DNA of 50,142 bases. Origin: an uncultured Eubacteriales bacterium. GTDB taxonomy: Bacteria; Bacillota; Clostridia; Oscillospirales; Acutalibacteraceae. A model generated the notes under the pieces. It ran no database searches and was not told the origin of the DNA. It saw only the letters and a program-made list of their open reading frames with translations. Positions 34,985-41,161 of this stretch are shown here, piece by piece. Made by a program: the position numbers and the translations under genes. Numbering within the stretch: position 1 is the first letter of the stretch; every line of letters begins with the position of its first letter. The stretch is taken from positions 1-50,142 of the forward strand of contig ONBJ01000017.1 in the NCBI GenBank assembly GCA_900316025.1. Direction: 5' to 3'.

Positions 34985-35558
34985 TAAATTTTGTAAATTT
35001 CTCGGTAATTATGTAATTTACACGTACATCTAAGCTGTCGTGCAAAACACATTTCCGAATACAGTTATTGTAGCATATGCCGATTTTTTCTCCGTTAAAG
35101 TCGGGCAGATACCTGTCATAGAAGCCTCTGCCGTATCCTATTCTGTAGCCTCTGCTGTCGAACGCAAGTCCAGGTACGATAATGATACCTGACTTTTCCG
35201 TTGCCTCCTCACATTCTTCCGCAACAGGCTCATAAATTCCGAAGCTTCCTTTTTTTAACTGCTGTTCACTTTCTATATAGAAGAACTTCATAATACTTGT
35301 TTCGGGAATACAGTACGGCACGGCAACCTTTTTTCCGTTGTTCAAAGAGCAGCGTATAAGCTCTTTTGTGTCTGGCTCTGTTGAAAATGAAACATAGGTA
35401 AAAACGGTGTCTGTATTTCGGTAGAAGTCAGCCGACATTATTTTTTTAGTTATTATGCGGCTGTATTCCTTTCGTGAGCTTTCGTCTGACGATGCACGTA
35501 CTTTTTTGTAATATGCCCGAAGTGAGTTCTTGATGTTTCTTACGCTGTTCTTATTCAT
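34974..35558 (-). CDS. 5-formyltetrahydrofolate cyclo-ligase
   Basis: 194 residues, usual for the family. The C-terminal signature GYGRGFYDRYL binds the nucleotide and folate; the N-terminal basic helix (SLRAYYKKVRA) and FTYVSFSTEPDT also fit. It converts 5-formyl-THF to 5,10-methenyl-THF with ATP, recycling folate for purine and thymidylate synthesis. Its start lies inside the end of the upstream DJ-1 gene (overlap of eight bases), so they are translationally coupled. Confidence 0.92.
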   Translation of the reverse strand: MNKNSVRNIKNSLRAYYKKVRASSDESSRKEYSRIITKKIMSADFYRNTDTVFTYVSFSTEPDTKELIRCSLNNGKKVAVPYCIPETSIMKFFYIESEQQLKKGSFGIYEPVAEECEEATEKSGIIIVPGLAFDSRGYRIGYGRGFYDRYLPDFNGEKIGICYNNCIRKCVLHDSLDVRVNYIITEKFTKFIAK

Positions 35559-36108
35559 AGCTGTACGGACACTGTAAGGAAGCCTGTACGCTTTCTGCGG
35601 CAGCCTTTCCCTTAAACAGTTCGGTCAGCTTGAGTGCAAAAGGTATTGTTGCTCCCATACCTTTTGCGGTTACGATGTTTCCGTCACATACAGTAAACTC
35701 AGGGGTATATTTTGCAGACTTGAGGAATTTTTCAAAGCCGGGGAAACAGGTTGCTTTTTTTCCGTTAAGAATATTCATCTTGCCAAGTACGGACGGTGCG
35801 GCACATATTGCACCTATGATTAAATTATTGTCCGCACAGTAGGCGGTATATTCAACCACAACTGCGGAATTTTCAAGATTGAGCGTACCGGGCCTACCTC
35901 CGGGCAGTATTACACCTTCAAGATTTTCCTCAGTAATATCATTCTGGTTAATATCGGCGGATACGGTTATGTTGTGAGAAGATGTTACCAGAGTGCCTTC
36001 CTTCTTTACGGCTACGGTTCTGACATCAAGTGAGGCTCTTCTCAAAATGTCTACTGTTGTCAAAGCTTCTGTTTCCTCGAAGCCGTCAGCTAAAAAAACG
36101 TAAATCAT
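35551..36108 (-). CDS. DJ-1/PfpI family protein (YajL/ThiJ-like)
   Basis: 185 residues. Conserved Glu in FLADGFEETEAL and the reactive Cys in GAICAAPSVLG, the nucleophile elbow of the family; VILPGGRPGTLNL also fits. Relatives act as chaperones, deglycases or oxidative-stress proteins; the substrate here is unknown. ATG 36108 is chosen because AGGAGAG lies about nine bases upstream and the remaining open frame runs into repeat A3. It overlaps the cyclo-ligase gene. Confidence 0.9.
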   Translation of the reverse strand: MIYVFLADGFEETEALTTVDILRRASLDVRTVAVKKEGTLVTSSHNITVSADINQNDITEENLEGVILPGGRPGTLNLENSAVVVEYTAYCADNNLIIGAICAAPSVLGKMNILNGKKATCFPGFEKFLKSAKYTPEFTVCDGNIVTAKGMGATIPFALKLTELFKGKAAAESVQASLQCPYSYE

Positions 36109-36160
36109 AGTTTTATACTCTCCTTTAATTATCTTTGCCCCAAAGTGTGCGGAAAGCTTT

Positions 36161-36247
36161 GGCGATTGCAGACCACGGCATTGCCGTGAAATAAAAGCAT
36201 TCGCTTTTATTTGGTCAAAAGCAAAGCTTTTGACCGTCTGCAATCGC
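36161..36247. repeat. Family A cloverleaf repeat, copy A3
   Basis: The base stem GCGATTGCAGAC (36162-36173) pairs with 36236-36247. Three perfect hairpins tile the interior without gaps: 36174-36188 (6 bp, loop ATT), 36189-36212 (10 bp, loop ATTC) and 36213-36235 (10 bp, loop AAA). It lies between tmk and the DJ-1 gene. Confidence 0.92.
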
Positions 36248-36294
36248 AGTGCGTACCTGCTCCATACCTTCGGGGATATTTTTAATGTATCAGT

Positions 36295-36960
36295 TTATAA
36301 AAAGTTTTCCCTGACTATATCAAGTACTGCGGAGTGAACAGCCTGTACCGATTTAGCTTTCCCATACTGTGAACAATCTATTATATGCCAGCCGTATTTT
36401 TTTGCAGAGTAGAGAGCCGATTCCCTGCACTGCTGCAAAAAGCTGAAATTGCTTTCGTGCAAATCCTTTTTGCTTGAATCGCCGTTGTAACGCTTTGCAA
36501 GAAGCTCCTGCGATATTTCCGGAGGCATATCAAGATAAACTGTAAGGTCGGGTACAGGAAGCTGAAGCTGATTGTACTCGTAAAATTCCAGCCATTCAAG
36601 AAATTCGTCACGGCTGTCGGATTTAACCTTGGAAAGCTGATATATTGCATTTGATGTGGTGTATCTGTCGGCTATTATTATTTTTCCGCTGAGGTAGTCC
36701 TTTTCCCAGAACTGTTTATAGCTTGCGTATCTGTCTACAGCGTAAAATGAAGATGCGGCATAGGCATTTACATCATCGGGATTTTTTCCGAGTTTTCCTT
36801 CAAGATAGAGCTTTACCAGTGCCGATGACGGATTTTCGTAGTCGGGAAAGCTTATTTGTCTTACATCGAGATTGTTTTTAATGAACCATTCTGTAAGCAA
36901 TTTTGTCTGAGTAGCTTTTCCGCTTCCGTCAAGACCCTCTATAACTATGAGCTTTTGCAT
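36295..36960 (-). CDS. tmk: Thymidylate kinase
   Basis: 221 residues. P-loop GLDGSGKATQT near the N-terminus, then the substrate motif DRYTTSNAIYQ. Ala replaces the usual Ser/Thr after GK, a mild deviation. It phosphorylates dTMP to dTDP. ATG 36960 has GGAGGAG immediately upstream and starts 16 bases after the thyX stop, so the gene pair makes and then phosphorylates dTMP. The frame is open further upstream into thyX but has no start with a site. Confidence 0.9.
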   Translation of the reverse strand: MQKLIVIEGLDGSGKATQTKLLTEWFIKNNLDVRQISFPDYENPSSALVKLYLEGKLGKNPDDVNAYAASSFYAVDRYASYKQFWEKDYLSGKIIIADRYTTSNAIYQLSKVKSDSRDEFLEWLEFYEYNQLQLPVPDLTVYLDMPPEISQELLAKRYNGDSSKKDLHESNFSFLQQCRESALYSAKKYGWHIIDCSQYGKAKSVQAVHSAVLDIVRENFL

Positions 36961-36976
36961 ATACTCCTCCCGATAA

Positions 36977-37783
36977 TCAAAGCTTTGAGAAGAAATCCCG
37001 AACCTGTTCTGTTTTGCCGCAGCACATTTTACCCTCGGGACATTTTCCCTCAAGACATTTCGGCCCTGCACTCTCAAATAAAGAAGGTGCTGTATCTTTG
37101 CAGATTTTGAGCATTTGTACGGCAAGCTCCCTTATTTCCCACTGTGCCCTGTTACAGCATCTGTGTGCGAAAAAGTTATGAAGAGAGCGTACATTCATTG
37201 TAACTACTATTGAGGTAGTACAGGCATTCGGAAGAATAAAGCGTGCGTCCTCGTTTGCTTTTTTGGTAAAGTCTGCAAGCTTGTTTTTATTTATAAGCCT
37301 GTATTCTTCAATAATATTTTCGTGAGTTCCTTTAAGGTGATTTCCGTCATCGGAATTGCGTATGCTTTCACATATTAGTGTATCTCTTATAACAGAATAT
37401 GCCTTGCTTTGGGTTTCTATGGCTTTTTGGTATTCTGCGAGAGCATCGGGACACTCTGCTATGGACGGCGGTGTTACAAATCCGAAGCAGTTGCCGTCAA
37501 CATACCTTTGCGATTGCTGACTGTATGATGCTATTCTGTGTCTTACGAGCTGGTGTGAACAGGCTCTTGAAATTCCGTCAATACCAAAGGTAAAGCTTAC
37601 GTGTTCCATAGGACTTTCGTGTCCCATTGAAGCAAGCATTCGGATAAAGGAACGGCTTTTTTCTTCATCAAGACCGTCCAGAATATCGTCAACCGAGGAC
37701 GGCGAATAGCAAAGCTTTGCCGCAGCCGCAACTGTCTGCTCAGGATTTGGGGTATGAGCTATAAGTTTTACATTTACGGACAT
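36977..37783 (-). CDS. thyX: Flavin-dependent thymidylate synthase ThyX
   Basis: 268 residues. The ThyX motif RHR-x7-S appears as QLVRHRIASYSQQSQRY. Other family segments: HESPMEHVSFTFGIDGISR and RSLHNFFAHRCCNRAQWEIR. It methylates dUMP to dTMP with FAD and methylene-THF. The C-terminus carries a Cys-rich tail, CLEGKCPEGKMCCG, also seen in some Clostridial members. ATG 37783 follows AAGGAG. The likely partner gene tmk is directly downstream. Confidence 0.94.
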   Translation of the reverse strand: MSVNVKLIAHTPNPEQTVAAAAKLCYSPSSVDDILDGLDEEKSRSFIRMLASMGHESPMEHVSFTFGIDGISRACSHQLVRHRIASYSQQSQRYVDGNCFGFVTPPSIAECPDALAEYQKAIETQSKAYSVIRDTLICESIRNSDDGNHLKGTHENIIEEYRLINKNKLADFTKKANEDARFILPNACTTSIVVTMNVRSLHNFFAHRCCNRAQWEIRELAVQMLKICKDTAPSLFESAGPKCLEGKCPEGKMCCGKTEQVRDFFSKL

Positions 37784-37898
37784 AAATTTTATCTCCTTAC
37801 AAAAACGAATAATTTGTCGAAATATATCATAATGTCTGATTAATTTTAGCATATATTTAAAATGTATACAATATGCTTCAGACTTTTTACTAAATTCT

Positions 37899-37991
37899 GG
37901 CGATTGCAGACCACGGCGGCTTTGCCGCCGTGCCGTTCAAAGCCTATGCTTTGAACGGGACAAAAGCGTAGCTTTTGCCGTCTGCAATCGC
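37899..37991. repeat. Family A cloverleaf repeat, copy A4
   Basis: The base stem GCGATTGCAGAC (37900-37911) pairs with 37980-37991. Three hairpins tile it with no gap: 37912-37932 (9 bp, loop TTT), 37933-37958 (11 bp, loop CTAT) and 37959-37979 (8 of 9 pairs, loop GTA). It fills most of the 328-base gap between thyX and the Ser-rich lipoprotein gene. Confidence 0.92.
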
Positions 37992-38036
37992 AGCTTTATC
38001 AAAGCCGAGGGTTATGCTCGGACTGTTTCTATAGAA

Positions 38037-38076
38037 ATGCGACAGCTCTGACTTTTAGCAGACTGCCGCATTTTTT
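38037..38076 (+). terminator. Terminator-like hairpin after repeat A4
   Basis: ATGCGACAG (38037-38045) pairs with CTGCCGCAT (38063-38071) with one mismatch, plus an inner TCTG/CAGA, and is followed by six T on the plus strand. Both neighbouring genes are on the minus strand, where the tail is poor. Its minus-strand use for the lipoprotein gene is possible. Confidence 0.45.
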
Positions 38077-38111
38077 GTTGAGTGATATAGGCTCAGAAAT
38101 TCTCAATGAAC

Positions 38112-38891
38112 TTACATTACAAAATCATCTAAATTCTGATAAATTGTTATTATGTCATCTTCTGCACCGTCATCAGGCTGTGAAGATGATATTCCTGATG
38201 AAGAAGTGACGGTTGAAGAACTGCTCGTTGACGAAGAGTCTGACGGTTTGCTCTCTGCAGAACCTGACGAACTGCTTTCGGAGCTTGAAGGTCGGCTTTC
38301 TGTCTTTGACGAGGAGCTGCTTTCACTTTTACTTGAAGAAGGCTGGCTTTTACTTGTTGATTTTTCAGTAGGTGAGGAGCTGTCCTTACTGCTTGCGGCT
38401 GAAGATGAAACGTCTGAGCCGTTACTTTCTGAAGAAGAGGAGGTCTGAGTTTCCACCTTAGTTTCCCCCTTATTTTCGGAAGTTGTTTTTGAGTACTGAT
38501 AGCCGTTGATATAAAGCTTGTTTCCAGATACTCTCCACTGATTTTGTGCAACAGAGCTGCTGTCAGACGGGGCATATTCAAAAGTCATAGGTGCAGCATT
38601 ATCTCCGTCGGGTGTTACGGTAAGAGTATGCTTATCATCGACACTATAAGTACCATTTACTCCGCCTATTTTACAGGTACCGTCATCGTTGAATTCTGCT
38701 TCAACATTATCGGAGCGTTCTCCCCAGTTTCCTACCAGATCTTTTTCGGGGGAGGAGGATATTTGTTGCGAAGAATTCTGCGAAGCTGAAACAGACGAAT
38801 TCTGACTGTTTGAACAGCCGCAGCTGCTCATAGCCGTTGAAGCGGCTGCAAGAACTACAAATGAAAATATAACTGCAAAAAATTTTTTCAT
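38112..38891 (-). CDS. Ser-rich lipoprotein
   Basis: 259 residues. The signal peptide ends in a lipobox MSSC, with the lipidated Cys at residue 24. After a Ser/Gln spacer a small domain (about 50-135) begins LVGNWGERSDNVEAEFNDDG, a repeated-strand fold of unknown family. Residues from about 145 to 240 are almost wholly Ser with Lys, Glu, Thr and Pro, a low-complexity stalk. It ends in a short acidic and hydrophobic tail (DDIITIYQNLDDF), odd because a stalk usually lies between anchor and domain. AAGGAG precedes ATG 38891. Monocistronic. Confidence 0.82.
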   Translation of the reverse strand: MKKFFAVIFSFVVLAAASTAMSSCGCSNSQNSSVSASQNSSQQISSSPEKDLVGNWGERSDNVEAEFNDDGTCKIGGVNGTYSVDDKHTLTVTPDGDNAAPMTFEYAPSDSSSVAQNQWRVSGNKLYINGYQYSKTTSENKGETKVETQTSSSSESNGSDVSSSAASSKDSSSPTEKSTSKSQPSSSKSESSSSSKTESRPSSSESSSSGSAESKPSDSSSTSSSSTVTSSSGISSSQPDDGAEDDIITIYQNLDDFVM

Positions 38892-38925
38892 AAAAAAACT
38901 CCTTATACATACAGCTTACAACTAA

Positions 38926-38954
38926 ATTGTACGAAAATCACGATAAAAAGTCAA
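38926..38954 (-). promoter_or_regulatory. Promoter of the Ser-rich lipoprotein gene
   Basis: On the minus strand TTGACT (38954-38949), a 17-base spacer and TACAAT (38931-38926), about 35 bases before the start codon. Confidence 0.7.
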
Positions 38955-38978
38955 TTAACATACTGTAAATGTTTTTAG

Positions 38979-39069
38979 TTTAAGGGCTTTGCCATTAAAA
39001 ATCCCACCAAAAGCTCTGCCTTGGGAAACCGCAAGCCTTTGAAAAGGCTTGACCTAAACTTTATGTTTC
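38979..39069 (-). repeat. Family B repeat, copy B3, partly decayed
   Basis: Reads on the minus strand, starting with AACATAAAGTTTAGGT. The first hairpin CAAGCCTTT/AAAGGCTTG is perfect, while the later two have mismatches (for example CCAAGGC against GCTTTTGG). It begins about 60 bases after the ilvE stop, beyond the ilvE terminator. Confidence 0.85.
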
Positions 39070-39078
39070 ATACTTTTA

Positions 39079-39109
39079 TAAAAAACAAGCGGCAGTGTGA
39101 AACTGTCGC
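39079..39109 (-). terminator. Intrinsic terminator of ilvE
   Basis: GCGGCAGT (39089-39096) pairs with ACTGTCGC (39102-39109), eight pairs with one wobble. On the minus strand it is followed by CTTGTTTTTTAT. Confidence 0.75.
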
Positions 39110-39128
39110 CTGTAAATATCATAAAAGC

Positions 39129-40154
39129 TTACTTTACTTCGCAAATCCAGCCCTTGGGAGCTTCGATTGTACCCATCTGTATGCCTGTGAGCGTATCGTA
39201 AAGTTTCTGAGTAATTGTACCCATTTTCTCCATACCGCTGGGGAAGCATATTTCGTTGCCGTGGTCTACAATCTTTCCTACGGGAGATAAGACCGCAGCC
39301 GTACCGCACAGACAGCACTCTGCAAAATCTTTAAGCTCATCAAGATAAACCTCTCTCTGCTCAACCTCAAGACCGAGATAGTTTTCTGCTACATACATAA
39401 GCGAACGTCTTGTTATTGACGGGAGTATGCTGTCCGATTTCGGAGTTACTACCTTGTTGTCCTTGGTTATGAACAGGAAATTAGCACCGCCTGTTTCCTC
39501 AACCTTTGTTCTTGTTGCAGGGTCAAGGTAGAGGTTTTCGTCAAAGCCTTCCTTGTGAGCGGAAACTATAGCGTGAAGGCTCATAGCATAGTTAAGACCT
39601 GCTTTTACATGACCTGTTCCGTGAGGTGCTGCACGGTCGAAATCGCTTACTCTTATTGTTATAGGCTTTGCACCGCCCTTGAAGTAAGGACCTACGGGTG
39701 TTGTGAATATTCTGAACTGATATTCATCGGCAGGCTTAACGCCTATAACGGGATTTATACCGAACATATAAGGTCTGATATAAAGTGTTGCACCTGAGCC
39801 GTAGGGAGGTACATAAGCTTCATTAGCCTTTATGGTTGCCACAACAGCCTCTACAAATTTATCAACGGGATACTGGGGCATTTCAAGTCTTGCACAGGTA
39901 TCGAACATTCTCTTTGCATTGAGGTCAGGACGGAAGCATACAATTCTGCCGTCTGCGGTGGTATATGCCTTAAGACCCTCAAAGCAGGTCTGTGCATACT
40001 GAAGTACGCAGGCACACTCGCTCATTGTAATCATATCATCTTCAATGAGTGCTCCGTTGTCCCACTTATTATCCTTGAATGTAGAAACAAATCTCTTGTC
40101 AGTTTTTCTGTAACCGAAGCCCATATTGGCCCAGTCCAAATTTTTCTTTTCCAT
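39129..40154 (-). CDS. ilvE: Branched-chain amino acid aminotransferase
   Basis: 341 residues, fold-type IV PLP enzyme. Seen: ECACVLQYAQTCFEGLKAY near the N-terminus, the PLP lysine in HVKAGLNYAMS, the catalytic loop EETGGANFLFI, and FAECCLCGTAAVLSPV. It interconverts Leu, Ile and Val with their keto acids. It resembles the BCAT type II group common in Firmicutes. GGAGA precedes ATG 40154. It is monocistronic, with a structured leader of about 160 bases and its own terminator. No other ilv or leu gene is nearby. Confidence 0.94.
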   Translation of the reverse strand: MEKKNLDWANMGFGYRKTDKRFVSTFKDNKWDNGALIEDDMITMSECACVLQYAQTCFEGLKAYTTADGRIVCFRPDLNAKRMFDTCARLEMPQYPVDKFVEAVVATIKANEAYVPPYGSGATLYIRPYMFGINPVIGVKPADEYQFRIFTTPVGPYFKGGAKPITIRVSDFDRAAPHGTGHVKAGLNYAMSLHAIVSAHKEGFDENLYLDPATRTKVEETGGANFLFITKDNKVVTPKSDSILPSITRRSLMYVAENYLGLEVEQREVYLDELKDFAECCLCGTAAVLSPVGKIVDHGNEICFPSGMEKMGTITQKLYDTLTGIQMGTIEAPKGWICEVK

Positions 40155-40350
40155 ATATGTATTCTCCTTTTCAAGACCGCTGCATACACTGAATATTCAG
40201 TGAGTGCAGTTATTCTGAAACCTGACAGATTAATATGTCAGGTCGATTAAAAACGTATTACAGCCGTTTTCACGGAATGCGGTTTTAACGCTGCATTCCG
40301 ATAAAGCCGACACTAAGTCTTATTATACTCTTTTTTTATAGATATTTCTA
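40155..40350 (-). promoter_or_regulatory. Promoter and structured leader of ilvE
   Basis: TAGAAA (40350-40345), a 17-base spacer and TATAAT (40327-40322) on the minus strand. The leader holds three hairpins: CGGAATGC/GCATTCCG (40273-40300), ACCTGACA/TGTCAGGT (40220-40243) and a perfect CACTGAATATTCAGTG with a CTGCA/TGCAG clamp (40180-40209). No T-box consensus is seen. The rest of 40351-40449 is AT-rich with nothing visible. Confidence 0.5.
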
Positions 40351-40449
40351 TACCCTGTAAAAAATTTTTTATAAAAACTCATATAAATTTTATCGGAAAT
40401 TTTGACTAATATTAACATTTTTATATTTGCAGGGTAAAAAACATTATGA

Positions 40450-40488
40450 GCAGTATATAACGATGAAAGAAATTTCCGTATATACTGC
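40450..40488 (-). terminator. Terminator of the small paralog genes
   Basis: GCAGTATATA (40450-40459) pairs with TATATACTGC (40479-40488), ten perfect pairs around a 19-base loop. On the minus strand a run of six T follows about eight bases after the stem, so it is moderate in strength. Confidence 0.55.
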
Positions 40489-40521
40489 CCCTGTATAAGT
40501 TATCTGTTATTTTTTTCTGTA

Positions 40522-40728
40522 TTAATTTTCTACGTGTATATTGATTATTTTTCCGTAAGGTGCAGGCAGCTCTGCCATATATACCATTCTTTTATTTTTC
40601 AGTTCGTGATACGGTATACTTTTTTTGAATACCCTTACCTCACACGGATCTGCAACAGGCATTTTATCCTTGAATACCCTTACAACAGTATTCTTTTTCA
40701 AATACCTGAAAAATTGTCTGAGTGTCAT
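40522..40728 (-). CDS. Small basic orphan protein, paralog 2
   Basis: 68 residues, basic, no cysteine cluster, no signal peptide or membrane helix. It aligns without gaps over its full length with the 68-residue product of 40901-41107: 21 identical positions by eye, including a shared FKxSxxY block and a C-terminal E-x-P-x-P-x-G-K-x-x-N block. The pattern suggests a compact beta fold of about five strands. An AGAGGTAGG site precedes ATG 40728. No known family is recognised. A terminator follows. Confidence 0.7.
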   Translation of the reverse strand: MTLRQFFRYLKKNTVVRVFKDKMPVADPCEVRVFKKSIPYHELKNKRMVYMAELPAPYGKIINIHVEN

Positions 40729-40804
40729 TTTTCTGCCTACCTCTTTTCAATCACTGAGATTAATTATTTGTAGTTTCAATCAAGCTTAAATCGGTTATAT
40801 CAGA

Positions 40805-40872
40805 GCCGCACGCTTGACTGAGGTTCAACGGAAACCTGAAAAATTCGTTTAAACCTCAGTCTGTTATGCGGC
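40805..40872. other. Long two-part stem-loop between the small paralogs
   Basis: GCCGCA (40805-40810) pairs with TGCGGC (40867-40872), and GACTGAGGTT (40816-40825) with AACCTCAGTC (40852-40861), separated by a symmetric 5-by-5 internal loop. AACG/CGTT can close the apex. No T run follows on either strand, so it is not a simple terminator. Confidence 0.55.
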
Positions 40873-40900
40873 AGCACATTAAACAGGTTCTTAATAAACG

Positions 40901-41107
40901 TTAGTCTTTAACGTATACGTTTACTACTTTGCCGTGCGGAACAGGTATTTCCTCCACATAATCTACAGTTGCTGTCTTGAATATCTTATATTCCATACTT
41001 CTCTTGAATGAATAGACCGTGAAAGCACCTGTTGCCGGCTGACCTTTGAGGAATATCCTTATAATATCTTCATCTCCTACTTCTCTCAAAAACCGCTTAA
41101 GCTTCAT
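40901..41107 (-). CDS. Small basic orphan protein, paralog 1
   Basis: 68 residues; full-length ungapped paralog of the product of 40522-40728 (about 31 percent identical). Conserved features: L-x-x-F near the N-terminus, RIF at 17-19, FKRS-x-x-Y at 34-40 and EIPVPHGKVVN towards the end. A GGGGGGA ribosome site precedes ATG 41107. It begins 54 bases after the pnp stop with no terminator between, so it may be carried on the pnp transcript. An RNA-related role would be a guess from context only. Confidence 0.7.
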   Translation of the reverse strand: MKLKRFLREVGDEDIIRIFLKGQPATGAFTVYSFKRSMEYKIFKTATVDYVEEIPVPHGKVVNVYVKD

Positions 41108-41161
41108 CTGAAAAATCCCCCCGTTCCGAAGCAGATTTATATTTATATCACAAAGATATGA

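Noticed and set aside
36109-36243. N-terminal extension of the DJ-1 protein through repeat A3
   Set aside because: The frame is open by chance across the repeat; the ribosome site at about 36118-36126 fixes the start at 36108.
40155-40320. T-box riboswitch before ilvE
   Set aside because: No GGTGG-type T-box sequence or terminator/antiterminator pair is present.
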